Below, one piece after another: positions 33,444 to 43,301 of a stretch of 64,000 nt of DNA. Positions within the stretch are counted from its first letter, which is position 1. Each line of letters starts with the position of its first letter. This stretch comes from DATBGO01 sp963840095 (GTDB taxonomy: Bacteria; Actinomycetota; Actinomycetes; Streptosporangiales; Streptosporangiaceae). The position numbers were made by a program, and so were the translations under genes. The notes beneath the pieces were generated by a model that searched no databases, was not told the origin of the DNA, and was given only the letters and a program-made list of their open reading frames with translations. The stretch spans positions 434,001-498,000 of the forward strand of contig CAWIXN010000002.1 of the NCBI GenBank assembly GCA_963840095.1, written 5' to 3'.

Positions 33444-34975
33444 GGGGCATCCTCGCGAATCGCTACGTGCTCGCCCTGCTGCTGATCCTGGCCGTAGCCG
33501 CCGAACTCGGCCTGGCCTCCGGCAGCCGCCCGGTAGCACTCGCCGCAGGCACCCGGGCGGCTGCGCCGGCCTGGGCGGGCGTCGCGTCGGTCGTCCGCGC
33601 CTGCCCCGCGCCTGGCTCGATCGGGCCCACGGCAGGCGGCGTGGTAGCCGCCACCGCGTCCGCAGGCACCGGACAGGCACAGGTGAACCGCCTGTCGCCG
33701 GTCAGCGCCTCAGTGCCCGGCCCGGTGGTGCAGACCATCACCACACCCGGCCGGGTCGTGCAGGCGGCTATCCCCGAGGCTCCCGTTGTGAGCCGCGGCC
33801 TTTCGGCTGGCACCGCGGCGACAGCCAGCCAGGTCGCGACGCAGCCGGCCCGGGGCGGGGTGTTGATCCAGGCCACCGGGGGGATGGCGCGCGGGCTTGA
33901 GGTCGAGCAGACGGGTCCGGACGGGGTGGCCACCGCCCGGTGCGGTGGTCCGGGCACCGATTTCTGGTTCGTCGGGCCCGGGCAGCGATCGGTCGCCGAC
34001 ATCCAGCTGTACCTCATGGACACCGACAGCCAGCCCGCCACCGTCGAAGTCGACGTCTATACCGACAGCGGGCCGCTGCTCGGCAGCACGGATACCGGGA
34101 TAGCCGTTCCGGCCCACGGTCTGGTCGTTCAGTCGCTGGCCAAGCTAGTGCGGGACTCCAGGGTCCTGGCCCTGCACATCAGCACCAGCGTCGGGCGGGT
34201 GGTCGCAGCGGTGCGCGAGACCTCGGACCCGGCGACGGCTGGTGCGTGGCTGCCTGCGGCCGCCCCGCCCGCGACCAGCCTCGTGCTTCCTGGTGTACCC
34301 GGCTCGGCCGGAACGCGGCAGCTCTACGTGGTCGTGCCCGGCGCGGGCAACGCCCAGGTCAAGCTCACCGCGGTGACCGCCAGGGGCTCCTACCAGCCCA
34401 CCGGCGGCAACGGCATCGAGCTGCCCGGCGGCTCGGCGGCGTCGGTGGCCCTGCCGTCCCTCGGCGGCATCGCCGGAGCGCTCCGGGTCACCTCCAACGT
34501 CCCGGTGACGGCCACGTTGTCGGTGCCTGGCGGCGACCCCGGCGCGCCGGGTGCGTTCACCGCCGCCTCAGCGCCAATCCAGGAACAGGGCGTGATCTCC
34601 GGCAACACGGGCGGGACGGCGTCCCTGGTGCTGTCCGCACCGCTAGCGGCCGCCCGGGTCCGGGTAGCCACGCAGGCCGCCTCGACCGCGCCGGGCGGCG
34701 CGCCAGCCACGGCGGGCAATGTGGTGCAGGTCGCGGCCGGACACACGGTGGTGGTGAGGGTCAGCCCGCCGGCCGGTTCGAGCCGCCAGTCGCTGTTCGC
34801 GGTGGTGGTCACGCCGATGGCCGGGTCAGGACCCGTCTATGCCGGGCGGGTGCTCAGCGCGGCGGGCGCGGTGCGGTCGATCCTGCCGGTAGCCAGCTCG
34901 CTGAGCTGGGTTCCGTTGCCGGCGGTGCACAGCTCGCTGCTCACGGTCCTGCCCGGCGGCCAGTCGTCTGGGTAG
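33440..34975 (+). CDS. DUF5719 family secreted or anchored protein
   Basis: 511 residues with an N-terminal membrane segment (YVLALLLILAVAAELGLA) and a long Ala/Gly/Val-rich extracytoplasmic part of beta-strand character. Motifs: RCGGPGTDFWFVGPG near 170, IQLYLMDTD, and ARVVAAVRETSDPATAGAWLP-like sequence. It is translated with the GT2 gene (GTGA overlap) and this pair is conserved in actinomycetes, so it probably works with that transferase at the cell surface. Function unknown. Confidence 0.85.
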   Translation: MRGILANRYVLALLLILAVAAELGLASGSRPVALAAGTRAAAPAWAGVASVVRACPAPGSIGPTAGGVVAATASAGTGQAQVNRLSPVSASVPGPVVQTITTPGRVVQAAIPEAPVVSRGLSAGTAATASQVATQPARGGVLIQATGGMARGLEVEQTGPDGVATARCGGPGTDFWFVGPGQRSVADIQLYLMDTDSQPATVEVDVYTDSGPLLGSTDTGIAVPAHGLVVQSLAKLVRDSRVLALHISTSVGRVVAAVRETSDPATAGAWLPAAAPPATSLVLPGVPGSAGTRQLYVVVPGAGNAQVKLTAVTARGSYQPTGGNGIELPGGSAASVALPSLGGIAGALRVTSNVPVTATLSVPGGDPGAPGAFTAASAPIQEQGVISGNTGGTASLVLSAPLAAARVRVATQAASTAPGGAPATAGNVVQVAAGHTVVVRVSPPAGSSRQSLFAVVVTPMAGSGPVYAGRVLSAAGAVRSILPVASSLSWVPLPAVHSSLLTVLPGGQSSG

Positions 34976-34993
34976 CTCAGTCGTCCGGGGAGC

Positions 34994-35479
34994 TCAGTCC
35001 TCTGGGTAACCGGGATCGACGGCCTCGGGGTCGATGCCGAGCAGCCGCGCGAACTCCTCCACGATCACGTCAAGAACGAGCTCGGCTAGTTCCTCTTCGC
35101 CGTCGGCCCGGGCCAGCAGCGGGCGCCGGTACACCACGATCCTGGCCGGCCTGGCCGGGTGCTGCGGATCGCTAGCCTGCGGCCAGCCCGGATCAAGCCG
35201 CGCCAGCGGTACCGGATCAGGGTCGTCGTCGGGCAGGTCGGCGGGCGGGATTTCCTCGACGGCGAACTCGACCCCGGCCAGCTCGGCCTGCCAGCGGGGC
35301 TCAAGCTGCCCGACAGCCTGGAGGACCAGATCGTCGAAGCGCTGTGCCCTGGTGCGGTAGATCGGGGCGTCGGGCGGCGCCAGCGAGCCGCGTAGCCCCC
35401 GGCCGTGCCGGTCGCGCCGCCTGATCTGGCCCGGGCGCCCAGGGCCGGCCTGATCGCCGTCACCGTCGCCGCTTCGCAC
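34994..35479 (-). CDS. Metallopeptidase-family (DUF1025) protein with a degenerate zinc site
   Basis: About 161 residues from the GTG at 35479; the longer frame to 36001 would cross the DUF3499 gene. RRRDRHGRGLRGSLAPP is followed by the fold RFDDLVLQAVGQL, VEFAVEEIPP and IVVYRRPLL. The helix that carries HExxHxxG in zincins here reads VIVEEFARLLGID, so both histidines are gone. It therefore probably has no protease activity. It is convergent with the DUF5719 gene. Confidence 0.78.
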   Translation of the reverse strand: MRSGDGDGDQAGPGRPGQIRRRDRHGRGLRGSLAPPDAPIYRTRAQRFDDLVLQAVGQLEPRWQAELAGVEFAVEEIPPADLPDDDPDPVPLARLDPGWPQASDPQHPARPARIVVYRRPLLARADGEEELAELVLDVIVEEFARLLGIDPEAVDPGYPED

Positions 35480-35683
35480 AATCCCAGAGCGTAGCCGGGC
35501 CCGACCGCAGCCGGGATGCCCAGACACGATCGCACAGAGTGCCCCAGGTGATGGCGTTACCGCCTGCGGCTCGGTACCGTCTCCCGTTGTGAGCGATCCG
35601 CGCGGGCCAGCCTCCTGCGGGATGCGGCGGCCGGCCGCTAGCCTGGGCGGCAAGGTGCGCGAAGCCGTGAGGGAGGCGGGCCG

Positions 35684-36049
35684 TTGAGTCCTCGTCGGTG
35701 CAGTCGGCCCGCGTGCAAGCAGACCGCGCTGTACACGCTCACGTACGTCTACCGCGACTCCACCGCGGTCCTCGGCCCGCTCGCCATCTCCCAGGAACCG
35801 CACTGCTATGACCTGTGTGCCGCGCACGCTGACCGGCTGACCGTGCCGCGTGGCTGGGATGTCGTCCGGCTGCCGGCCGGCCCGGCCGAGGCGGAAGCCG
35901 ACGACCTTGAGGCACTCGCCGACGCGGTCAGGGAGGCGGCGGTGCCGCGGGTCGTGGTGGAACCCGTCGGGCAGGGCGTCGAGGTAGGCAGGCGCGGCCA
36001 CCTGCGGATGCTCCGCTCCTCACCGGGAGATCCGGGGCGGCTCGGCTAG
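35684..36049 (+). CDS. DUF3499 protein, putative zinc ribbon
   Basis: 121 residues from a TTG start after GAGGGAGG. Four cysteines in two pairs (RRCSRPACKQTA and HCYDLCAAH) suggest a zinc ribbon. The tail is acidic then basic and not conserved. Function unknown. It lies 130 bp upstream of the phosphomannomutase gene, a conserved neighbour. Confidence 0.8.
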   Translation: MSPRRCSRPACKQTALYTLTYVYRDSTAVLGPLAISQEPHCYDLCAAHADRLTVPRGWDVVRLPAGPAEAEADDLEALADAVREAAVPRVVVEPVGQGVEVGRRGHLRMLRSSPGDPGRLG

Positions 36050-36179
36050 GCCGCCCGGGCCCGCGCCCGCGCTGGCGGACCGGGCCGGACGGACCGGACG
36101 GACCGGTAGGCTCGGTCTCCGGGCATCGCGGCGCAGCCGCCGCGATCGGCGCAGCAGCGTACTCGGGAGGCAGGCCATA

Positions 36180-37565
36180 GTGGCGCAGTACGCGAAGATC
36201 TTTAAGGCATACGACATCCGCGGCATCGTCCCCGATGAGCTCGACGAGGCGGTCGCCGAGTCAGTTGGCGCGGCATTCGCGCGGCTGACCGGCGCGCCCG
36301 CGATGGTCACCGTGCACGACATGCGGACCTCCTCGGCCCCGCTGGCTGAGGCGTTCGGCCGCGGCGCGGCCAGCCGGGGCGCGGACGTGATCTCAGCCGG
36401 GCTCGGCTCCACCGACATGCTGTACTACGCCAGCGGCAGCCTCGACATACCCGGCGCGATGATCACGGCCAGCCATAACCCGGCCAAGTACAACGGCCTC
36501 AAGCTGTGCCGGCGCGGCGCCCGGCCAGTAGGGTCGGCGACCGGCCTGGCGCAGCTACAGGACATGGCCGCCGACGGCCGTCCCGCTCCCAGCGGTTCGC
36601 CGGGGACCATCACCGAGCGGGACCTGCTGTCGGGTTATGCGGACTATCTCAGGGCCCTGGTCGACCTGTCCGGGATCCGCCCGCTCAAGGTGGCCGTGGA
36701 CGCCGGGAACGGCATGGCGGGCTACACCGTGCCCAGGGTTTTCGACGGGCTGCCGATCGACACCGTGCCGCTCTACTTCGAGCTGGACGGGACGTTCCCG
36801 AACCACGAGGCGAACCCGATCGATCCGGCTAACCTGGCCGACCTGCAGCAGGCGGTCGTGGACTCGGGCGCCGACATCGGCCTGGCCTTCGACGGCGACG
36901 CCGACCGGTGCTTCGTGGTCGATGAACGGGGCGAGATCGTCTCACCGTCGGTACTGACCGCGCTGATCGCGGTCCGTGAGCTCGCCAGGGAGCCGGGCGC
37001 CACGATCATCCACAACCTGATCACCTCCCGGGCGGTACCTGAGATCGTGGCCGAACACGGCGGCAAACCGGTCCGGACCCGGGTCGGCCACTCGTTCATC
37101 AAGGCCGAGATGGCCGATACCGGAGCGGTTTTTGGCGGCGAGCACTCCGGTCACTTCTACTTCCGTGACTTCTGGTTCGCCGACTCGGGGATGCTCGCCG
37201 CGCTGCACGTGCTGGCCGCGCTCGGGGGCCAGGCCGGGCCGCTGTCGCCGCTGCTCGCCGAGTATGGCAGGTACCTGGCCACCGGCGAGATCAACAGTGC
37301 GGTGACCGACCAGGCCGCGGCCGCCGCCCGGGTCCGCGAATCCTTCGCGGGCCGGCCCGGCGTCACCGTCGACGACCTGGACGGGCTGACCGTCATGGCC
37401 GGCGACTGGTGGTTCAACCTGCGGCCTTCCAACACCGAGCCGCTGCTTCGGCTCAACGTCGAAGCCGAGGATCCGGCCGTCCTGGCCGCGATCCGTGACG
37501 AGGTCCTGAGCATCGCGGCGATGCCGGGGCCTAGGCCAGCCCCCGACCCACTGGAGACACCATGA
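36180..37565 (+). CDS. manB: Phosphomannomutase/phosphoglucomutase ManB
   Basis: 461-residue alpha-D-phosphohexomutase. The phosphoserine loop is MITASHNP (Ser98), the metal loop DGDADRC near 238, sugar-binding GEHSGHFYFRD near 320, and the phosphate-binding RPSNTEPLLRLNVEA near 420. It interconverts mannose-6-P and mannose-1-P for GDP-mannose. GGGAGGCAGG precedes the GTG start. Its stop overlaps the next ATG (ATGA). Confidence 0.94.
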   Translation: MAQYAKIFKAYDIRGIVPDELDEAVAESVGAAFARLTGAPAMVTVHDMRTSSAPLAEAFGRGAASRGADVISAGLGSTDMLYYASGSLDIPGAMITASHNPAKYNGLKLCRRGARPVGSATGLAQLQDMAADGRPAPSGSPGTITERDLLSGYADYLRALVDLSGIRPLKVAVDAGNGMAGYTVPRVFDGLPIDTVPLYFELDGTFPNHEANPIDPANLADLQQAVVDSGADIGLAFDGDADRCFVVDERGEIVSPSVLTALIAVRELAREPGATIIHNLITSRAVPEIVAEHGGKPVRTRVGHSFIKAEMADTGAVFGGEHSGHFYFRDFWFADSGMLAALHVLAALGGQAGPLSPLLAEYGRYLATGEINSAVTDQAAAAARVRESFAGRPGVTVDDLDGLTVMAGDWWFNLRPSNTEPLLRLNVEAEDPAVLAAIRDEVLSIAAMPGPRPAPDPLETP

Positions 37566-37744
37566 ATATCGACGACTGGCTGCTTGACATCCTGGCCTGC
37601 CCGAAATGCCACGCGCCACTGCGCGTCGACGAGGCGGCCAGCGAGCTGGTCTGCACCGGAGCGGACTGCGGGCTCGCGTACCCGGTGCGCGACGACATTC
37701 CCGTCCTGCTGGTGGCCGAGGCCCGCGATCCAGCGGCCGGCTAG
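37562..37744 (+). CDS. Trm112-family protein
   Basis: 60 residues: LLDILACPKCHAPLRV, VCTGADCGLAYPVRDDIPVLLVAEA. A zinc-ribbon-like fold with three or four cysteines. It is coupled to manB by an ATGA overlap. Trm112 in eukaryotes and archaea activates methyltransferases; the bacterial role is less clear. Confidence 0.88.
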   Translation: MNIDDWLLDILACPKCHAPLRVDEAASELVCTGADCGLAYPVRDDIPVLLVAEARDPAAG

Positions 37745-37752
37745 CCAGGCCC

Positions 37753-38781
37753 GTGGCGTCCGGCCAGGCCGGGGGCGCGGCCGGTGCCGCCCCAGCGCAT
37801 CCGGCTGGCGGGAAGAAGGCTGTCGTCGCGGCGTTCGCCGCCAACCTGGCCATCGCGGCGACCAAGTTCACCGCGTTCGCGATCACCGGATCAGCGGCGA
37901 TGCTAGCCGAGTCGGTTCACTCGGTCGCTGACTCCGGCGATCAGGCGCTTCTCCTCATCGGGCGGAAACGCTCGCTGCGTGACCAGACCGAGGAGCACCA
38001 GTTCGGGTTCGGGGCCGAGCGGTATTTCTACGCGTTCATCGTCGCGGTGGTGCTGTTCACGGTGGGCGCCGTGTTCTCGGTCCTCGAGGGCATCCAGCGC
38101 ATCACCCATCCCGAGCACCTGACCTCGCCGCTCGCCGCGTTCATCGTGCTCGGCATCGCGCTGGTGCTGGAGGGCCTGTCGTTCCGGACGGCGGTCGGCG
38201 AGTCCAACCGCACCCGGGGGACGGCGAGCTGGTACCGGTTCATCCGGCACGCCAAGGCACCTGAGCTGCCTGCCGTCCTGCTGGAGGACTTCGCCGCGCT
38301 GATCGGGCTCGTGCTGGCGGCCTGCGGTGTCACGCTCACCGTCATCACGGGGCACCCGCAGTGGGACGGGGCAGGCTCGCTGGCCATCGGCCTTCTGCTC
38401 GGCTGCGTCGCTGTCATTCTCGCGGTCGAGATGAAGAGCCTGCTCATCGGGGAAGCAGCGACCACGGAGGTGGAACGGGCGATCGACGCCGCGCTCGAAG
38501 CAGGCCCGGAAGTGGAACGGGTCATCCACCTGCGCACCATGCACGTGGGGCCGGAAACGCTCCTGGTGGCTGCGAAGATCGCGGTGCGGGCCGGGGACAG
38601 CGCGGCCAGCATCGCCGCAGCCATTGACGGGGCAGAACGCAGGATCCGGGCCGCGGTCCCGATTGCCCAGCTCATCTACCTCGAGCCCGACCTGTACCAG
38701 GCTCGCCGCGCCGATGAGACCGACCCGGCCGTGCGCGCGGCCCGCCGGGTCAGCCCCTGGCGTGGCCGTCGGAGAGGCTGA
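37753..38781 (+). CDS. Cation diffusion facilitator transporter
   Basis: 342 residues from the GTG at 37753 (frame open further upstream over the Trm112 gene). Six membrane segments: AFAANLAIAATKFTAF, SVHSVADSGDQALLL with the metal-binding His/Asp, YFYAFIVAVVLFTVGAVF, FIVLGIALVLEGLSF, LLEDFAALIGLVLAACGV, and LAIGLLLGCVAVILAV. The C-terminal cytoplasmic domain has HLRTMHVGPETLLVAAKI. It likely exports Zn, Mn or Fe. The insert between TM4 and TM5 is longer than usual. The 3' end overlaps the convergent MerR gene by 32 bp. Confidence 0.88.
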   Translation: MASGQAGGAAGAAPAHPAGGKKAVVAAFAANLAIAATKFTAFAITGSAAMLAESVHSVADSGDQALLLIGRKRSLRDQTEEHQFGFGAERYFYAFIVAVVLFTVGAVFSVLEGIQRITHPEHLTSPLAAFIVLGIALVLEGLSFRTAVGESNRTRGTASWYRFIRHAKAPELPAVLLEDFAALIGLVLAACGVTLTVITGHPQWDGAGSLAIGLLLGCVAVILAVEMKSLLIGEAATTEVERAIDAALEAGPEVERVIHLRTMHVGPETLLVAAKIAVRAGDSAASIAAAIDGAERRIRAAVPIAQLIYLEPDLYQARRADETDPAVRAARRVSPWRGRRRG

Positions 38782-39109
38782 GCAGCCGGTGCGCTCGCTC
38801 CTTCTCGAAATCGAGCGCCCGGGCGGGCGGCGCCTGGATGCGCCCGATCCGCCGGCCGAGCTCGGCCACCTCGCCGCGGGCGCCGGGATCGGCCAGCACC
38901 CGCAGGCCGAACGCCAGCGCCGCCGGGCTGATGTCGTAGCGCTGCTCGATCGCCAGCGCCAGCGCGACGGCGTCCAGGTCCCCTGGCGTGAAGCGCCGGT
39001 GCCCGCAGCGGCGCCGGTCTCGCACCGCGGGCAGCAGCCCAAGGGACTCGCGGTACCTGAGCATCCGGGGCGAGGTTCCGAGCTGCCGGGCCGCTTCGGT
39101 GATGCGCAT
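38750..39109 (-). CDS. MerR-family transcriptional regulator
   Basis: 119 residues from the ATG at 39109. The winged helix-turn-helix is MRITEAARQLGTSPRMLRYRE, followed by GLLPAVRDRRRCGHRRF; then a coiled-coil dimer helix. No metal-binding cysteine pair is seen at the C-terminus, so the ligand is unknown. TAAGCT ends 7 nt before the ATG on the minus strand. The near-palindrome CTTACA..TGTTAG at 39119-39136 may be an operator. It diverges from sahH, 119 bp apart, so it may control that gene, itself, or the cation transporter. Confidence 0.82.
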   Translation of the reverse strand: MRITEAARQLGTSPRMLRYRESLGLLPAVRDRRRCGHRRFTPGDLDAVALALAIEQRYDISPAALAFGLRVLADPGARGEVAELGRRIGRIQAPPARALDFEKERAHRLLSLSDGHARG

Positions 39110-39228
39110 AGGGAAAAGCTTACATTTTCTTGTTAGATACATGCCGTTCAAGGTGCGGTCACCCCGCCCGGTCCCGTACCGTCGGGATATCACCTCAATC
39201 AAGATGCCGATCAAGCCGAGGAGTACGC

Positions 39229-40674
<1,446 letters not shown>

Positions 40675-40677
40675 GCC

Positions 40678-42000
40678 GTGAGCCGGGCCCGCACCGTGAA
40701 CCGGGCCGCCCGCATCCCGGCTCGCGATGCCGCGCCTGGCAGCGAGTCCGACCTCGCCGACCCGGGGCTGGCCGATGGCGGCCGGTCCCGGATCGCGTGG
40801 GCGCAGCGGGCGATGCCGGTCCTGCGCATGGTCGCCTGGGCCGCGACGCAGGAGCAGCCGTTCGCCGGGCTCTCCATCGCCGCGTGCCTGCATGTCACGG
40901 CCGAGACCGCGGGCCTGGTGAGCCTGCTCACCGACGGCGGCGGCCGGGTCCACCTGGCCGCCTCCAACCCGCTATCCACCCAGGACGACATCGCCGCGGC
41001 GCTGGCCGCCAGGCCAGGCGTCACCGTATTCGCCAGATCGGGGGTGGACAGGGATACCTACTACGAGCACCTGCACCGGGCCCTGGACTGCGCGCCCGAC
41101 CTCGTCATTGACGACGGCTGCGACCTGGTGAACACGCTGCACGCCGAGCGGCCGCAGCTGCTGGCCGGGGTCCTGGGCGGCTGTGAGTCGACCACCACGG
41201 GGGTGGCCAGGCTCCGTAGGATGGCGGCCGACGGCATCCTGGCGTTTCCGATGGTGGCGGCGGACACCTCGGCGACCAGGCGGATGTTCGACAATTTCTG
41301 CGGTACCGGCCAGTCCGCGATCGACGGCATCATCCGCGCGACCAACACCCTGCTGGCCGGCAAGGTCGTGGTGGTGGCCGGCTACGGGCCCTGCGGCCGC
41401 GGCATCGCCGACCGGGCCAGCGGGCTCGGCGCCCGGGTCATCGTCACCGAGGTGGATCCGGTCCGGGCGCTGGACGCGATCATGCGAGGGTTCCGGGTGC
41501 TGCCGATGGCGCAGGCCGCACCGCTGGGCGAGGTGTTCGTCACCGCGACAGGCTCCCGCGACGTGATCGGTCCCGCCCACATGGGCGCGATGCGGGACGG
41601 CGCGATCCTCGCCAACGCGGGCCATTTCGATGTCGAAGTCGACGTCCGGGGGCTGGCCGGGCTTGCGGTGGAAGTCCGGCCCGGGGTGCGCCCGCACGCC
41701 GACGAGTACGTGCTCGCCGAGGGCAGGCGGCTGATCCTGCTGGCCGACGGACGGGTGGTCAACCTCGTCGCTGGTGAGGGCAACCCGGCCGACGTGATGG
41801 ACATTTCTTTTGCCGTGCAGGCTCTGGTGCTGGCCTGGCTGGCTGAGGGCCAGCATGGGCTCGAAGCCGGGGTTCACGGGGTGCCCGCGGCTATCGACGC
41901 CCGGGTGGCCAGGCTCGCGCTGGCCTCGCTGGATGCCGAGATCGACGTCCTCACCGCCGAGCAGCAGGATTACCTCGACTCCTGGCGCCAGGGCTCGTGA
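40678..42000 (+). CDS. Archaeal-type S-adenosylhomocysteinase paralogue with altered active site
   Basis: 440 residues, GTG three bases after the sahH stop, so surely co-transcribed. It is an adenosylhomocysteinase-fold protein of the shorter archaeal/Thermotoga type: no 40-residue insertion, NAD motif VVVAGYGPCGRGIADRASGLGA then VIVTEVDP, and a C-terminus ending YLDSWRQGS instead of the DHYRY tail. The conserved Asp (IDDGCD), Glu (CESTTTGVARL) and FDN are kept. In the segment AADTSATRRMFDN, however, the catalytic Asn and Lys of NDSVTK become Asp and Arg. The substrate may differ (for example S-inosylhomocysteine) or it may be regulatory. Confidence 0.85.
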   Translation: MSRARTVNRAARIPARDAAPGSESDLADPGLADGGRSRIAWAQRAMPVLRMVAWAATQEQPFAGLSIAACLHVTAETAGLVSLLTDGGGRVHLAASNPLSTQDDIAAALAARPGVTVFARSGVDRDTYYEHLHRALDCAPDLVIDDGCDLVNTLHAERPQLLAGVLGGCESTTTGVARLRRMAADGILAFPMVAADTSATRRMFDNFCGTGQSAIDGIIRATNTLLAGKVVVVAGYGPCGRGIADRASGLGARVIVTEVDPVRALDAIMRGFRVLPMAQAAPLGEVFVTATGSRDVIGPAHMGAMRDGAILANAGHFDVEVDVRGLAGLAVEVRPGVRPHADEYVLAEGRRLILLADGRVVNLVAGEGNPADVMDISFAVQALVLAWLAEGQHGLEAGVHGVPAAIDARVARLALASLDAEIDVLTAEQQDYLDSWRQGS

Positions 42001-42074
42001 GCGCGATCGCCCCATTGCCCGAGGCGGCCAAACTGGCTGAAATCGGGCGCGTTTGAAGATCGTTTATGAACCTG

Positions 42075-42134
42075 TACCGGATTTAGTGGGAATATAATGG
42101 ACATATCATACCCGTGAAGTCACGGAATCCGGTA
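42075..42134 (+). promoter_or_regulatory. AT-rich promoter island upstream of mtnA, with flanking inverted repeat
   Basis: A consensus -10 TATAAT lies at 42093-42098, in a locally AT-rich stretch. It is framed by TACCGGATT (42075-42083) and its exact complement AATCCGGTA (42126-42134). No clear -35 is seen. A possible terminator hairpin GCCCGA...TCGGGC ends just upstream at about 42048. The repeat could be an operator for this promoter, which would drive mtnA-mtrA-mtrB-lpqB. Confidence 0.5.
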
Positions 42135-42218
42135 TAAGACTAGTTGGGAAAATGTGCCGTATCGACGCGGGGGTGCCTCGGTTCGCGCCCGGGCGGCGCC
42201 AGGACGCAAAATCGTGGT

Positions 42219-43301
42219 GTGAGCATTCCTGCGCTGCGCTGGGTGGATCCTCCGGACGGTCCGGCCATCGTGCTCCTGGACCAGACCAGGTTGCCGGCCG
42301 AGGAGACGGTCGTCACCTGCAGCGATGTCCCCGAGCTGGTGGCCGCCATCAGGCGGCTGGCGGTACGTGGCGCGCCCTTGCTCGGGCTGGCCGGCGCCTA
42401 CGGCGTCGCGCTCGCCGCGCATCGCGGCGATGACGTGCCGGGTGCCGCTGCCGCGATCGAGGCGGCCCGTCCGACCGCTGTCAACCTGGGCTGGGGAGCC
42501 CGGCGGGCACTGGCTGCCTACCGGGTGGCGCTGCGGGGGGAAGGACCAGATGCGAAACGGATGGCGGCGGCCGGTGCCGTCGCCGAGGCCTCATCAATCG
42601 CGGCCGCTGACGCCGCGGCGAGCCAGGCCATGGCAGCTCATGGCCTCACGCTGATACCTGAAGGCGCCCGGGTCCTGACGCACTGCAACACCGGGGCGCT
42701 GGTCTCGGCGGGAGCGGGAACGGCCTTCGCCGTGATCCTGGCGGCGCACCAGGCAGGCAGGCTGGCGCAGCTCTGGATCGACGAGACCAGGCCGCTACTG
42801 CAAGGCGGCAGGCTGACCAGCTACGAGGCGGGACGGGCCGGTATCCCGCACGCGGTGCTCGTCGACTCGGCCGCCGGGTCGCTGTTCGCGGCCGGCCTGG
42901 TCGACATCGTCCTGATCGGCGCGGACCGGATCGCCGCCGATGGCGCCGTGGCGAACAAGGTCGGCAGCTACAGCCTGGCGGTGCTGGCCAGCCACCATGG
43001 GGTGCCGTTCGTCGTCGTGGCGCCCACCTCGACGGTGGACCTCAGCACCCCCGGTGGCGCCTCGATCGAGGTCGAGCAACGGCCAGCGGACGAGGTCACC
43101 TCGTTCGCCGGGGTGCCCGTGGCGCCGCCGGGTACGCCGGGCTTCAACCCGGCCTTCGACGTCACGCCGCCGGAGCTGATCAGTGCCATCGTCACCGAAC
43201 AAGGGATCGTGCAACCGGTCACAGCAGGTACGCTGCGTGTCCTGGGCCGGGGATCTAGTCGGCAGGACGGTCCCGTGGCCGCCGTTTACATGGAACGATG
43301 A
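42219..43301 (+). CDS. mtnA: Methylthioribose-1-phosphate isomerase MtnA
   Basis: 360 residues from the GTG at 42219. Converts methylthioribose-1-phosphate to methylthioribulose-1-phosphate in methionine salvage. Seen: VRGAPLLGLAGAYGVALAA near 50, THCNTGALVSAGAGTA with the catalytic Cys near 160, and VDIVLIGADRIAADGAVANKVGSYSLAVLA with the catalytic Asp near 240. Other salvage genes are absent here. Its stop overlaps the mtrA ATG (ATGA). The ribosome site is weak, so the exact start is not certain. Confidence 0.92.
   Translation: MSIPALRWVDPPDGPAIVLLDQTRLPAEETVVTCSDVPELVAAIRRLAVRGAPLLGLAGAYGVALAAHRGDDVPGAAAAIEAARPTAVNLGWGARRALAAYRVALRGEGPDAKRMAAAGAVAEASSIAAADAAASQAMAAHGLTLIPEGARVLTHCNTGALVSAGAGTAFAVILAAHQAGRLAQLWIDETRPLLQGGRLTSYEAGRAGIPHAVLVDSAAGSLFAAGLVDIVLIGADRIAADGAVANKVGSYSLAVLASHHGVPFVVVAPTSTVDLSTPGGASIEVEQRPADEVTSFAGVPVAPPGTPGFNPAFDVTPPELISAIVTEQGIVQPVTAGTLRVLGRGSSRQDGPVAAVYMER

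Noticed and set aside
39110..39228. SAH or SAM-IV riboswitch before sahH
   Set aside because: The consensus core sequences I know for these riboswitches are absent; only a short CCCG/CGGG stem is visible.
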